From Hyphomicrobiaceae bacterium (GTDB lineage: Bacteria; Pseudomonadota; Alphaproteobacteria; Rhizobiales; Devosiaceae), in assembly GCA_020638095.1 (NCBI GenBank), contig JACKJF010000004.1:186001-250000 (forward strand): 64,000 nucleotides of DNA. The letters run 5' to 3'. Below the pieces are notes generated by a model. It was not told the origin of the DNA, made no database searches, and saw nothing but the letters and a program-made list of their open reading frames with translations. Every line of letters begins with the position of its first letter. Position 1 is the first letter of the stretch. The translations under genes and the position numbers were made by a program. Below, piece by piece: positions 8,509 to 17,843 of the stretch.

Positions 8509-10028
8509 TAGGCACTCTCGCTCTTGCTGAACAGCGCGAAGGGCGTGAGGAACAGGATGTAGATGTCGAGCAGGGGAGACCAGTTCTCGATATAGTAGAG
8601 ATCGTGGTTGACGCGCTGCATGATCTTTTCGAGCGTATCGGTTTCGCCCCGCCAGCCGTGAATCTGGGCCCAGCCGGTCATACCGGGCTTGACCTTGTGG
8701 CGCGCGAAGTAGCCGTCGACCGCTTCGTGATAGAGCCGGTTCGCGGCCTTTGCTTCCAGCGCGTGCGGGCGGGGCCCGACGATGGAAAGCTCGCCTTTGA
8801 GCACGTTGAGAAGCTGCGGGAGTTCGTCGATCGACGTCTTGCGGATGAAGCGCCCCACACGCGTAACGCGCGGATCGTCGCGGGTCACGAGCTTTGAGGC
8901 GCTGACGTCAGACTGGTCCGTGTACATGGACCGGAACTTGTAGATCTCGATCAGCTCGTTATTGAAGCCATGCCGCTTCTGCTTGAAGAAGATCGGCCCC
9001 TTGCTCTCCAGTCTGATTGCGATGGCGGTCGCGATCATGATCGGCGAGAGGACCAGCAGGGCTGCGATAGCAACCACGCGATCGAAAACCCACTTGTAGA
9101 TGAGGTTCCAGTCGGTGATCGGCCGGTCGGCCATGTCGAACACGGCTACGTCGCCGATGTAAGAATAGGCCGAACGGGTGAACTGCAGCTTGCTCATATG
9201 GGCGCTGAGCCGGATGTCGACCGGCAGCACCCAGAGCCGCTTCAGCATGTGCAGCACGCGTTCCTCGGCGGAAAGCGGCATGGAGACGATCACGAGATCA
9301 ACCTGTGTGTGCCGCGCGAATTCGATCAGGTCCGAGACGCGGCCAAGCTTGGGCAGGCCGGCAACCTGTTCGGGCGACCGGTTGTCGTCGCGGTCGTCGA
9401 ACAGGCCAAGCAACTGGATATCATTGTCGGCGCTCGCCTCGATGGCCTCGATGAGCGTTTGTGCCGGCTGGCCGCCACCCACGATGACGGTGCGCTGTTT
9501 CAGGCGTCCCGCCTTGGTCCAGGCGAGCACGGCGCTTCGAAGCGACAAACGGTAAATCACCAGAACCACGGCACCGAGGGCATACCAACTCACCATCCAC
9601 ACCCGCGAGAATTCCGAGGTGAACCGGAATATGAACGCTGTCCCGATGAGCAGCAGGAACATCAGCGACCAGGCCGCGAGCACCCTCCCAACCTGAACGA
9701 CGAACGTGCGATAGGCCTGGATGCGATGGGTGAGCGCCATGTTGAACAGCACGTTCGCGCCGGCCACGAGCACCAGGATCACCGGGATGTAGAGCGTGTG
9801 CGAACCATCGTCGACGTAGGACCAGTAAATGCCGAGCCCGAGGGTCAAAAGCAACGCAGCTTCAATCAGTTGGGCGACGCCGACGACCACGGTTGAGGAA
9901 AAACGCGGCTCCGCCGGCTGGTCGATTATGGCCTGAGCTTCTTTCGAGAAGCTGGCCCCGCCGCCAGCGGTCGCGGCGTCCGAATTCATGTGGTTGATGA
10001 TCGTTTCTTTTGCGTCCAGCTTGAACAT
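8505..10028 (-). CDS. Undecaprenyl-phosphate glycosyl-1-phosphate transferase (polyisoprenyl-phosphate hexose-1-phosphate transferase)
   Basis: This 507-residue enzyme should start repeat-unit assembly by moving a sugar-1-phosphate from a nucleotide sugar onto undecaprenyl phosphate. It has the WcaJ/PssY/HfsE architecture: about five N-terminal membrane helices (residues 45-165), a Rossmann-like middle domain ([16 protein letters not shown], near 185), and a C-terminal bacterial sugar transferase domain with a membrane re-entrant helix (near 315-340). Catalytic motifs are [33 protein letters not shown] and [17 protein letters not shown] 10028 follows GGGA; an upstream extension of the frame lacks family similarity. 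It is coupled to the downstream ligase/polymerase gene. Confidence 0.92.
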   Translation of the reverse strand: MFKLDAKETIINHMNSDAATAGGGASFSKEAQAIIDQPAEPRFSSTVVVGVAQLIEAALLLTLGLGIYWSYVDDGSHTLYIPVILVLVAGANVLFNMALTHRIQAYRTFVVQVGRVLAAWSLMFLLLIGTAFIFRFTSEFSRVWMVSWYALGAVVLVIYRLSLRSAVLAWTKAGRLKQRTVIVGGGQPAQTLIEAIEASADNDIQLLGLFDDRDDNRSPEQVAGLPKLGRVSDLIEFARHTQVDLVIVSMPLSAEERVLHMLKRLWVLPVDIRLSAHMSKLQFTRSAYSYIGDVAVFDMADRPITDWNLIYKWVFDRVVAIAALLVLSPIMIATAIAIRLESKGPIFFKQKRHGFNNELIEIYKFRSMYTDQSDVSASKLVTRDDPRVTRVGRFIRKTSIDELPQLLNVLKGELSIVGPRPHALEAKAANRLYHEAVDGYFARHKVKPGMTGWAQIHGWRGETDTLEKIMQRVNHDLYYIENWSPLLDIYILFLTPFALFSKSESAY

Positions 10029-10092
10029 GGTTGGTCCCAGCCCTGAGGTTTTGGGAGAATCTAGCCCGGAATCCATGAAAAGAGAGTGAAGT

Positions 10093-11256
10093 TCAGCGCT
10101 TCCGCGCTGCGAGCGCGTCGTAGTACGCCGTTTCGATTCCGTCGGCCATTGCCCGCATCGAAAATCCTGCCCGGACATGGGCTTGCCGGATTTTTGCTTC
10201 CGCAATTTCGGCGGCCTCGTCATCAAGGGCCACCTGCATGCGCCGTGTCAGTGCGCCGACGTCTTCTCGCGGCACCAGAGCGGTCGCCGTCGGGCCAAAA
10301 ATCTCGGCAATTCCACCGACCCGGGTCGAAATCAGCGGCTTTCCCGCGCCCGCCGCCTCAAGACACACATAGGGCAGGCTTTCGCCGCGGCTCGGAACCA
10401 CCGCATACCTGCCTCGGGCAAAGACCGAACGGGCGGGCTGCACCCCTACGAATTCGACGCGGTTTTCCAGTCCGAGCTCGCGCACCAGCGCCTTCAGCAT
10501 GGCTTCGTCGGGGCCGCCGCCGCCAACGATCAGTGTTGCGGCCTTTCCGTCGGGCCGCATGAGGCCGGGCAGGGCCCGCAGCATCACGTCGATGCCCTTG
10601 ATTTCGCGCAGTTCGCCGACATAGGCAAAATCGTGATCGGCATCCGAGGGGTCGAATGGCTCGAACTCTTCGTCAGCGATGCCGTTCAGCACCACCCGCG
10701 ACAGGCACCTGACCTTGCCGATCTGCCGCTCGAATTCGCCCCGCGCATAGGCGCTTTCAAATGTCATGGCGTCGGTCATGAACAAAAGCATCCATTCGAC
10801 CCGGCGGAAGAGAATGCCGGCCGCCGAAGTCGCCGAGTAGTGCAGCACCCCGCCGTGAGGGGTGTAGACACTGATGCGTCCGGCCACACCGAGTCGGGCA
10901 AGTCGTGCCGAAAAGCCGCCTTTGGCGCCGTGGCCATGCACAACATCTACTTTAAGAGAATTCGCCAAGCCCCTGACTTTAAAGCTTGCTGTAAAATCTC
11001 CAGGCCCCAATACGCGCGGGATATCGATCCGATGGATCCCCAGTGCCGGGGGCGATTTCATGGCCTCGATGCGCGCCAGCGTCTGTGCGTCACCCACGCG
11101 GCTATCCATGACGATGCCGATCTCGTGACCGCGCTCGGCCAGCATGCCGCTGAGATCGATGACATGCCGGTATAACCCGCCAACAGGCGCGCGCAGTACC
11201 ATCAGGATGCGCAGCTTCCTGCGGTCCGGGGACGGCCCAGAGGCGCCTGCGCTCAT
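10093..11256 (-). CDS. Glycosyltransferase family 4
   Basis: A 387-residue GT-B retaining glycosyltransferase acting in the cytoplasm on a lipid-linked saccharide. The N-terminal acceptor domain shows RILMVLRAPVGGLYRHVIDLSGML. The C-terminal Rossmann domain has the nucleotide-sugar region: YVGELREIKGID, LIVGGGGPDE, and the GT4 E-x7-E motif within VPSRGESLPYVCLEAAGAGKP (split here for length: SRGESLPY and VCLEAAGAGKP). The start ATG 11256 overlaps the 3' end of the short Wza gene by four bases, so export and assembly genes form one operon. Donor and acceptor sugars cannot be read from the sequence. Confidence 0.9.
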   Translation of the reverse strand: MSAGASGPSPDRRKLRILMVLRAPVGGLYRHVIDLSGMLAERGHEIGIVMDSRVGDAQTLARIEAMKSPPALGIHRIDIPRVLGPGDFTASFKVRGLANSLKVDVVHGHGAKGGFSARLARLGVAGRISVYTPHGGVLHYSATSAAGILFRRVEWMLLFMTDAMTFESAYARGEFERQIGKVRCLSRVVLNGIADEEFEPFDPSDADHDFAYVGELREIKGIDVMLRALPGLMRPDGKAATLIVGGGGPDEAMLKALVRELGLENRVEFVGVQPARSVFARGRYAVVPSRGESLPYVCLEAAGAGKPLISTRVGGIAEIFGPTATALVPREDVGALTRRMQVALDDEAAEIAEAKIRQAHVRAGFSMRAMADGIETAYYDALAARKR

Positions 11257-11807
11257 ATCCAGCGGTCCAGAACGACGATCGTATCACCCGGCTGAATGGG
11301 AAAATCGAGCCCGACGGTTCCTTTGATCATCTGACCGTTGTGGGGCCGATAGACCACGACTTTGGTGCGGTCTGCAGTTTCCTTGAACCCGCCGGCAGTC
11401 GAAATGGCCGCCCGTGCTGTCATTCCGTAAACGAATGGATATTGCCCGGACTGGCCGACTTCACCTTGGATGAAGAAAGGCCGGTAGGTCGCAATTTCCA
11501 TGGAAACATCTGGGCTGCGGATATAGCCCGCAGCGAGTTTCGAGGCGATCCGCGCGGCGGCCGCTTCGGTCGTCAGACCCCGTACGCTGGTCGGCCCAAT
11601 GAGCGGGAAGGCGATCTTTCCAGCGTCATCGACCGCATAATCATCGCCGAGAGCATCATCGCCATAGACCATGATGCGCACCACGTCGCCCGTGTCGAGC
11701 GTGTAGGGCCCCTGCTGATCGACGGGATAAGTGCCCGGCGCGGTGTTTCCGGCACAGGCGGCCAGCGGCAGCACCATCAGCAATAGCAGAAATCTCAAGA
11801 ACCGCAT
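11253..11807 (-). CDS. Short Wza-like polysaccharide export lipoprotein (HfsD-like)
   Basis: A 184-residue lipoprotein with signal sequence and lipobox LAAC (Cys near residue 18), then a poly_export domain (YTLDTGDVVRIMVYGDDAL, near 40-110) and one SLBB-type domain (FFIQGEVGQSGQYPFVYGM, near 115-160), ending DTIVVLDRWI. It is shorter than E. coli Wza, as are the HfsD/GumB-type outer membrane secretins that pair with GumC-like co-polymerases. ATG 11807 is chosen because it places the basic MRFLRF stretch directly before the hydrophobic core. It is divergent from the GumC-like gene, so the 160-bp gap carries the promoters for both directions. Confidence 0.9.
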   Translation of the reverse strand: MRFLRFLLLLMVLPLAACAGNTAPGTYPVDQQGPYTLDTGDVVRIMVYGDDALGDDYAVDDAGKIAFPLIGPTSVRGLTTEAAAARIASKLAAGYIRSPDVSMEIATYRPFFIQGEVGQSGQYPFVYGMTARAAISTAGGFKETADRTKVVVYRPHNGQMIKGTVGLDFPIQPGDTIVVLDRWI

Positions 11808-11848
11808 GGGACTCACCGCACAAACTTGCACCCAATGCCTCGCGCAAT

Positions 11849-11856
11849 ATGGTTAA
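11849..11856 (-). promoter_or_regulatory. CtrA-type half site TTAACCAT in the divergent promoter region
   Basis: On the minus strand this reads TTAACCAT, the octamer known as a CtrA recognition motif in alphaproteobacteria. It lies between the short Wza gene and the Wzc-like gene. One 8-mer can occur by chance; the position between divergent surface-polysaccharide genes makes it worth noting. Confidence 0.35.
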
Positions 11857-11969
11857 GAAAGCCCTTAGAGGCGGGTTTGGCCGGGAGCAGATTGCGGGAG
11901 AATTAACGAGTTGCTTACCACGATTGACTAGGACTCTTCTGAACGCGGGAGTCGCCGCAGGAAAGGTCC

Positions 11970-14126
11970 ATGTCGCAAATCTCCGGAACGGACATCAAAG
12001 GGACGACCGACATGGCTTCGCTGTCCGCGGATCTTTGGGCCAGGAAGTGGCGTATCCTGATGGTGACGCTGATCCTCAGCATCGCCACCTATGCCGTCCT
12101 CTCGTTCTTTCCGAAACTCTACGAATCGTCGTCGTCGATCCTCGTCGAGCCGCGAGCCAACGCCTTTTCACGGGCCGCCGACGACACGACGGGCAACAGC
12201 ACCGTTGCCGCCGTACCCGACGATGTTCTGATGTCGTCGCAGATGGAATTGATAAAGTCGGCTGATACGCTTCTGATCGTCATCCGCAATCTGGACCTCA
12301 TCAACAAGCCGGAATTCCAAGCAAGCAAATCGCCGCTCGATGCCATCATGTCGATGTTTGGCAAACAGACCGATGTACGCGATGCCGAACAGATCGCGCT
12401 CGCCAAGCTCTTCAAGCAGATCACGGTCCTGCGCCAGCGCGATTCGCGGGTCATTTCGATCTATGTCCGGTCGGAAGACCGCCAACTGGCGGCCGACATT
12501 GCCAATGCCATCGCCGCCGCCCACATCTCCCGCCGCGCTGACCAGACAATCGACGATACGGCCGAAGCGACGCAATGGCTTCAAACCGAAATCGACAAGC
12601 TTCGCGTCAGGGTGAGTGACGCCGAGAGTGCCGTTGCCAAGTATCGCGTCGATCATGACCTTTTCGTCGGACCGAATAACACGACTCTGGTTGACCAGCA
12701 GCTTTCCGAAATATCCAAGCAGATCACCGACGCGCAGGAGCGCAAGAACAGCGCCCGTTCCCGCGCGAACCTCATCCGCCAGATGCTGCAATCGGGCCAG
12801 TCCATCACCGGCATTACCGACGTGCAGAATTCGGTGGTTATCCAGCGGCTTCTCGAAGACAAGTCCGGCCTGCAGCGCGACCGGGCCCAGCTTCTGTCGA
12901 CTCTGTTGCCAAACCATCCGGATGTACAGTCCCTGACCGCGCAGATCGACGAACTTGACCGTCAGGTGAACGCCGAGGCCAAAAAGGTCGCCGATGCGCT
13001 CGAGGCGGAAGCCCAGATCGAGGAATCGCTCGAAACCTCGCTGCGCGACGATCTTGCCCGCCTCAAGCTCTCTGCGTCCGACGCGACGACATCGAATGTG
13101 GAGCTCCAGGAACTGGAGCGCGAAGCAACCGCCGAACGCAACCTGCTCGAAACCTATCTGCTGCGCTATCGCGACGCCGTCGCTCGCACCGACAGCAGCG
13201 CTGCCTTGCCCGACCTCCGGCAGATCACCTTCGCATCGCCGGCCATGACCCCGTCCTATCCGCAGACCATGCTCATCCTGCTTGCAGTCGCAATCGTTGC
13301 GCTGATGGGCCAGTTGGGTGTCGTATTGCTGCGACACTATGCAGGCTCACTGCCGCGTGACACCGAGATGGGAGGGAGCCCCGGCGACTGGGCCGCCTTC
13401 GGGGTCCGCGATGACAATCTGCTGGTCGGCGGCGGTCAGAAATCCGTGCCGCGACCACGCGATCAGATCGAGACGATGCGGGAACGCGCCAGCCAGTTGC
13501 TGCGGCAGAATCGCGGCCAGCAGCGAGGGACTCGGGCAGAATCCGCGCCTGCCAACGCAAATGCCTGGACTCTGGCCGACCTTACCCGTCACCTGCTTCG
13601 TGGACGTGACCGGCTGGTGCTGGTCGCCGGCTACGACAAATCGGCGGATTGTCTCGGCTTGACCGACCGGCTTGCCGCCGCGCTCATCGAGAAGAACTGC
13701 ACGATTACGCTGGTCGATGCGGGCACCGGTACGCTCACGCGCACGCCGGGTCTCTCCGACCTTGCCGCCGGCGACGTCGACTTTGGCGATGTCGTGACCC
13801 AAACGCGCTATCCCAATCTCAACGAAGTTGGCTGGGGACGTCGCCGCGAACTGGCGCGGGACTCTGCCAAGCCCGCAACCCTGGTCGAGGCACTTTGCGA
13901 CCTCAACGATGTCGTCATCGTTCTGACCGGAACTGCGGGCGAGGGGGCGAATTTGCCCCTGTTCGCCGGATGCGACGCGCTTCTGGTGGTGGTCAGCGCT
14001 AAGCCTCTGGATGCAGGTCTGCAACGCCAGATCGAGACGGACGCGGCGCGCCTCGACCTCGACAACGTTGCCTTCGCCATTGCGCGCGAAGGCCAGGACA
14101 CATCTGAACGCACCGACGTCGCGTGA
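11970..14126 (+). CDS. GumC/Wzc-like polysaccharide co-polymerase with degenerate kinase-like domain
   Basis: A 718-residue inner membrane protein. TM1 lies at about residues 28-46, followed by a Wzz domain, a long periplasmic coiled coil (about 170-410, with EIDKLRVRVSDAES and ELDRQVNAEAKKV), and TM2 at about 433-453. The cytoplasmic end (530-718) resembles a BY-kinase/CpsD fold but lacks a Walker A: the expected loop reads VLVAGYDKSADCLG, with no GxxGxGK(S/T), and there is no Tyr-rich tail. It therefore looks like HfsA and HfsB of the Caulobacter holdfast system joined in one chain, HfsB also being a kinase-like protein. It should control chain length and link polymerisation to the Wza-like exporter. 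The assignment to holdfast is inference. Confidence 0.85.
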   Translation: MSQISGTDIKGTTDMASLSADLWARKWRILMVTLILSIATYAVLSFFPKLYESSSSILVEPRANAFSRAADDTTGNSTVAAVPDDVLMSSQMELIKSADTLLIVIRNLDLINKPEFQASKSPLDAIMSMFGKQTDVRDAEQIALAKLFKQITVLRQRDSRVISIYVRSEDRQLAADIANAIAAAHISRRADQTIDDTAEATQWLQTEIDKLRVRVSDAESAVAKYRVDHDLFVGPNNTTLVDQQLSEISKQITDAQERKNSARSRANLIRQMLQSGQSITGITDVQNSVVIQRLLEDKSGLQRDRAQLLSTLLPNHPDVQSLTAQIDELDRQVNAEAKKVADALEAEAQIEESLETSLRDDLARLKLSASDATTSNVELQELEREATAERNLLETYLLRYRDAVARTDSSAALPDLRQITFASPAMTPSYPQTMLILLAVAIVALMGQLGVVLLRHYAGSLPRDTEMGGSPGDWAAFGVRDDNLLVGGGQKSVPRPRDQIETMRERASQLLRQNRGQQRGTRAESAPANANAWTLADLTRHLLRGRDRLVLVAGYDKSADCLGLTDRLAAALIEKNCTITLVDAGTGTLTRTPGLSDLAAGDVDFGDVVTQTRYPNLNEVGWGRRRELARDSAKPATLVEALCDLNDVVIVLTGTAGEGANLPLFAGCDALLVVVSAKPLDAGLQRQIETDAARLDLDNVAFAIAREGQDTSERTDVA

Positions 14127-14152
14127 TCCCGTTCGCCTGAGGAGCGCTTGAG

Positions 14153-15196
14153 GTGGATATCAAATATCTCGGCTTGAGGGCAGCGTTCGAGACGTTCTGG
14201 GCGACGCGTATCGCGCGTCTCGTGCGCCTCACGTCCCGCGCACGCGGCGCGATTTTTACCCTTCATCGCGTAGTGCCCGAGGCGCCCGCCGATTTCTCGC
14301 CGAACGCCATCCTTCAGGTCACGCCCGATTTCCTCGAATATTTCATCATTCGAATTCGCGAGCTTGGCTACGAGATCGTGACGATTGACGAAGCCATCGC
14401 CCGTATCAGTTCGCACGATGCGCAACCAAGATTTGCTGTCCTGACGTTGGACGATGCCTATCGCGACAATCTCGCCTACGCCCTGCCGATCCTGCGCAAG
14501 TACAAGGCGCCCTTTACCCTTTACGTGCCGACGGCTTTTGTCGACGGGGTCGGGGAAGTCTGGTGGCAACTTCTGGAAGACGTGATCGCGGCCCAGCGGG
14601 CAATCGCCGTGCCCGATCCCAATGGAGCCATCACCTATCTCGAGACCAAGTCCCAGGCGCAGAAACAGGCCGCCTACAAGAAGCTCTACTGGGAGATGCG
14701 GGCCATGCCCAATCCCCGCCGTGTCGCCGTCATCCGTGAACTCGGCCAGCGCTACGGAATCGAAGCCACCGCGCATTGCCGCTCCCTGATCATGGACTGG
14801 TCAGAGCTTCAGACCTTTGCCGAGGAACCCCTTTGCACGATCGGTGCCCACACCGTGCGCCACTACGAACTCTCGACCCTGTCCGAAGCTGAAGCGCGCG
14901 CCGAAATGCAGCAGTCGGCCGAAGTTCTTGAGGCACAGATTGGCACGCGGCCTCAGCACCTGTCCTATCCCATCGGCGCGGCGCGCTCGGCATCCGACCG
15001 CGAATTCGCTCTTGCCGGCGAGCTTGGCTTTCGTTCCGGAGTGACAACCCGTCCGGGCGCCCTCTATTACCGCCATCGCGAGTCGCTCATGTCGTTGCCG
15101 CGCATTTCGCTCAACGGCCATTTCCAGGCCCCGCGCTATGTCGACGTCTTTGCCGCTCCGGCGATTTTCACGTCGGCCAGTTCGCTGATGGGGTAG
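14153..15196 (+). CDS. Polysaccharide deacetylase (NodB-like)
   Basis: A 347-residue protein with a NodB homology domain, predicted to remove N- or O-acetyl groups from a polysaccharide. The metal-binding motifs are present: TLDDAYRDNL (Asp-Asp, near residue 100) and GAHTVRHYELS (His-x3-His, near 228). LSYPIGAAR supplies the later family motif. There is no clear signal peptide, so it may act on cytoplasmic lipid-linked intermediates, as suggested for HfsH-like enzymes. The start is GTG 14153 with GAGGAG upstream, 26 bp after the co-polymerase gene, so probably the same operon. Its presence next to an exporter and polymerase is typical of holdfast and UPP loci. Confidence 0.87.
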   Translation: MDIKYLGLRAAFETFWATRIARLVRLTSRARGAIFTLHRVVPEAPADFSPNAILQVTPDFLEYFIIRIRELGYEIVTIDEAIARISSHDAQPRFAVLTLDDAYRDNLAYALPILRKYKAPFTLYVPTAFVDGVGEVWWQLLEDVIAAQRAIAVPDPNGAITYLETKSQAQKQAAYKKLYWEMRAMPNPRRVAVIRELGQRYGIEATAHCRSLIMDWSELQTFAEEPLCTIGAHTVRHYELSTLSEAEARAEMQQSAEVLEAQIGTRPQHLSYPIGAARSASDREFALAGELGFRSGVTTRPGALYYRHRESLMSLPRISLNGHFQAPRYVDVFAAPAIFTSASSLMG

Positions 15197-15201
15197 GGAC
15201 C

Positions 15202-15420
15202 TCAGCCGTTTTCAGGCGCGTCCGGCTTCGACATCCAGCGAATGACCAGCCCGGCCGGAACGGCCCAGAACAGCCCCGTCACGAGGAAGAACAGCAGCGA
15301 CGCCCAGACCGGCAGTTCCATGAGATAGGTGGCGTACATGACGGCGACGAAAAGCGGATAGGCCACGAGAATGGCGATCAAAGCCCAGACACCTGCGAAT
15401 TTCCGCGCACTTTGCGACAT
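15202..15420 (-). CDS. DUF2842 small membrane protein
   Basis: A 72-residue protein with two hydrophobic segments (GVWALIAILVAYPLFVAV and WASLLFFLVTGLFWAVPAG) and a final IRWMSKPD, which is the DUF2842 signature of alphaproteobacteria. ATG 15420 has GAGGTG in front; the frame continues upstream without support. It is convergent with the deacetylase gene (5 bp apart) and divergent from the heme A synthase gene. Function unknown; the family often lies near cytochrome oxidase assembly genes, which fits here. Confidence 0.85.
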   Translation of the reverse strand: MSQSARKFAGVWALIAILVAYPLFVAVMYATYLMELPVWASLLFFLVTGLFWAVPAGLVIRWMSKPDAPENG

Positions 15421-15520
15421 CGGCACCTCGCATAGGCCGTCGCAATGCGACGATCCACCCATTGAATTTCAGACGCCGAGCGACTAGCACAGCACCGTTC
15501 CCATTGCACGGGTTAGCTGC

Positions 15521-16603
15521 ATGTCCCTCGAACTTCAGAATGCTGTTGCCAGCCTTGGCGGCGCACCGGCCCGCACGTCCGATCCCCTGCGTCCTGTCCG
15601 GATCTGGCTCTACGTCCTTGCCGCGATGGTGCTGCTGATGGTTGCGGTCGGGGGCGCGACCCGGCTGACCGATTCCGGCCTTTCCATCACCGAATGGAAA
15701 CCGGTTTCTGGCGCCATTCCACCGCTCAGCACGGCGGACTGGCAGAAAGAATTCGATCTCTACAAGGCCATTCCCGAATTCACCGAGCAGAATTCGTGGA
15801 TGCAACTCGATGATTTCAAGTTCATCTACTGGTGGGAATGGTCGCACCGGTTCCTCGGGCGGCTTATCGGGCTGGTATTTGCCGTTCCCTTCGTCGTTTT
15901 CCTCTTCCAGCGGCGCATTCCGGGTCGGCTTGCGCCATGGCTCGGACTGCTGTTCGTCCTTGGCGGCCTGCAGGGTGCGCTCGGCTGGTGGATGGTCACA
16001 TCCGGCCTCACCCAGCGCCTCGATGTTTCGCAATATCGCCTCGCGGCCCATCTCGGCGCGGCCAGTCTTCTATTTGGCGCCCTCATATTCGTCGCCCGGC
16101 TTGTTCGACCCGAAGGTGCCGTGCGTCTGAAATTCGATGGGCGCTGGATGTGGACTCTCACGGCGTTCGGCCTGCTGGTATTCTTGCAGATCCTGATGGG
16201 CGCATTTGTTGCTGGCATGGATGCGGGTTACGGCTTCAACACCTGGCCGCTGATGGACGGCAAGCTCATCCCCGACAATCTCTTTGTCGTGGAGCCGTTC
16301 TGGCGGAACTTCTTTGAAATGCACCTCACGGCGCAGTTCACGCACCGGATGATCGCCTATGCCGTGCTGACGGCTGCGCTGATTCTTGTCGCGCTGTCAC
16401 GCCTCAGCGCAAACTCGATGCTGAAAGGCTGGGTCGCCATTCTCTTCTGGGCGGTGCTCGGTCAGGTCTGCCTCGGCATTCTCACGCTTGTGCTCGTCAT
16501 TCCGGTCCCGCTGGCGCTCGCCCACCAGTCGCTGGCGTTCATGGTGTTCGGGCTGGTCTTCGCGTCTTTGGCGGATGGCACCGCGATTTCCTTTGGGAAA
16601 TAG
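15521..16603 (+). CDS. ctaA: Heme A synthase (COX15/CtaA family)
   Basis: Heme A synthase oxidises the C8 methyl of heme O to give heme A for aa3-type cytochrome oxidases. The 360-residue protein has eight predicted membrane helices in two similar halves. Family motifs are GGATRLTDSGLSITEWKPV near the N-terminus, WWEWSHRFLGRLIG and QFTHRMIAYAV (heme-binding His), and AHQSLAFMV near the C-terminus. The long DSGLSITEW...IPP loop marks the COX15 (type 2) branch used by alphaproteobacteria and mitochondria. It stands alone as a transcription unit after DUF2842. Confidence 0.95.
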   Translation: MSLELQNAVASLGGAPARTSDPLRPVRIWLYVLAAMVLLMVAVGGATRLTDSGLSITEWKPVSGAIPPLSTADWQKEFDLYKAIPEFTEQNSWMQLDDFKFIYWWEWSHRFLGRLIGLVFAVPFVVFLFQRRIPGRLAPWLGLLFVLGGLQGALGWWMVTSGLTQRLDVSQYRLAAHLGAASLLFGALIFVARLVRPEGAVRLKFDGRWMWTLTAFGLLVFLQILMGAFVAGMDAGYGFNTWPLMDGKLIPDNLFVVEPFWRNFFEMHLTAQFTHRMIAYAVLTAALILVALSRLSANSMLKGWVAILFWAVLGQVCLGILTLVLVIPVPLALAHQSLAFMVFGLVFASLADGTAISFGK

Positions 16604-16661
16604 CAGGGTATTATATTACCTTTATCGCAAGACTTTGAAATTAAACGTATAAAAATATCGC

Positions 16662-16690
16662 TTGACGCCATCGTGTCGCCGAACTAACAC
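16662..16690 (+). promoter_or_regulatory. Putative promoter of rplM-rpsI
   Basis: TTGACG (16662-16667), a 17-bp spacer, and TAACAC (16685-16690), about 90 bp before rplM. The region just upstream (16605-16660) is unusually AT-rich for this genome, which fits an UP-type element for a ribosomal protein operon. Inferred from sequence pattern. Confidence 0.45.
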
Positions 16691-16779
16691 GCCGCGACAA
16701 ATCCCGATTGGATGACGTTAAGGTCCGCTGTGGCCACCAGGGTTTCGCAGCGGCAATTGATCTGTTCAGGAACAAAAAC

Positions 16780-17241
16780 ATGAAGACCTTTTCTGCCAAG
16801 GTTGGCGAAGTCGAAAAGCAGTGGGTGCTGATCGATGCTCAGGGCCTCGTCGTTGGCCGTCTGGCGGCGCTGATCGCATCACGCCTGCGCGGCAAGCACA
16901 AACCGACCTATACCCCCCACATCGACACTGGGGACAACATCGTCGTCATCAACGCCGACAAGGTGGTTCTGACCGGCGCCAAGCTCGACCAGCGCCAGTT
17001 CCACTGGCACACGGGCTATCCCGGCGGCATCAAGAGCCGCACCAGCCGCCAGCTTCTCGAAGGCCGCTATCCGGAACGCGTTCTGGAAAATGCCGTGCGT
17101 CGCATGATGCCCGGTGGTCCGCTGAGCCGTGCGCTCATGGGCAACCTGCGCATCTACGCCGGCGACGCCCATCCGCATGAAGCCCAGCAGCCCGTCAAGC
17201 TCGACGTGGCCTCCCTCAACGTCAAGAATGCGAAGGCTTGA
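16780..17241 (+). CDS. rplM: 50S ribosomal protein L13
   Basis: L13 binds 23S rRNA early in large-subunit assembly. The 153-residue protein begins [15 protein letters not shown] and has the family motifs [32 protein letters not shown] and [15 protein letters not shown] 16780 is selected over an in-frame upstream start at 16708 because the conserved sequence begins here. It is followed directly by rpsI, the universal partner. Confidence 0.98.
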   Translation: MKTFSAKVGEVEKQWVLIDAQGLVVGRLAALIASRLRGKHKPTYTPHIDTGDNIVVINADKVVLTGAKLDQRQFHWHTGYPGGIKSRTSRQLLEGRYPERVLENAVRRMMPGGPLSRALMGNLRIYAGDAHPHEAQQPVKLDVASLNVKNAKA

Positions 17242-17246
17242 TGATC

Positions 17247-17735
17247 ATGAGCGACACGCAAACTCTCAATACCCTTGAAGACCTGGGCGCGACCGGCATG
17301 GCAACTGCCGAAGTCAGCGCTCCGGTTCACGTGCAGAAGATCGACGCCGAAGGCCGCGCATATGCCACCGGCAAACGCAAGGACGCGGTCGCCCGCGTCT
17401 GGGTGAAGCCCGGTTCGGGCCGCATCGTCGTCAACGGCAAGGATTTCGCCGACTATTTCGCCCGCCCCGTTCTGCAGATGGTGCTGCAGCAGCCGATCGT
17501 GGCCGCCGAGCGCACCAACCAGTACGACGTGGTCGCCACCGTTTCCGGCGGTGGTCTCTCCGGCCAGGCCGGCGCGGTTCGTCATGGCATTTCCAAGGCC
17601 CTGACGCACTACGAGCCCGAACTGCGCGGCGTCCTGAAGCGTGGCGGTTTCCTGACGCGCGACAGCCGTGTTGTTGAACGCAAGAAGTACGGTCGGGCCA
17701 AAGCGCGTCGTTCCTTCCAGTTCTCCAAGCGCTAG
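17247..17735 (+). CDS. rpsI: 30S ribosomal protein S9
   Basis: S9 is a small-subunit head protein whose C-terminal Lys-Arg reaches the P site. The 162-residue form has an alphaproteobacterial N-terminal extension of about 30 residues before the core [15 protein letters not shown]; the C-terminus [13 protein letters not shown] is intact. ATG 17247 is preferred because GAAGG (17232-17236) is about 10 bp upstream. In-frame ATG 17241 and TTG 17238 are alternatives that overlap the rplM stop. Co-transcribed with rplM and ended by the terminator at 17766. Confidence 0.97.
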   Translation: MSDTQTLNTLEDLGATGMATAEVSAPVHVQKIDAEGRAYATGKRKDAVARVWVKPGSGRIVVNGKDFADYFARPVLQMVLQQPIVAAERTNQYDVVATVSGGGLSGQAGAVRHGISKALTHYEPELRGVLKRGGFLTRDSRVVERKKYGRAKARRSFQFSKR

Positions 17736-17765
17736 GCCCGCGCTCAGAAGCGATACGAGTTCAAG

Positions 17766-17790
17766 AAGGGCCGGGCGACCGGCCCTTTTT
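17766..17790 (+). terminator. Terminator of the rplM-rpsI operon
   Basis: AAGGGCCGG (17766-17774), loop GCGA, CCGGCCCTT (17779-17787), then further T residues. A nine-pair GC-rich stem with T tract, 30 bp after rpsI. Confidence 0.9.
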
Positions 17791-17843
17791 CTTTGTCCGG
17801 TCAGGGCGAACATCCTACAAGATTTGCCAATAGGGAGCGAAAG

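Noticed and set aside
11970..14126. Active Wzc-type tyrosine autokinase
   Set aside because: The cytoplasmic domain lacks Walker A and a C-terminal Tyr cluster, so kinase activity is not expected.
17793..17843. Agmatinase start at 17793
   Set aside because: This start lies just after the terminator stem of rpsI without a ribosome site; ATG 17844 has AGGGAG and the family N-terminus.
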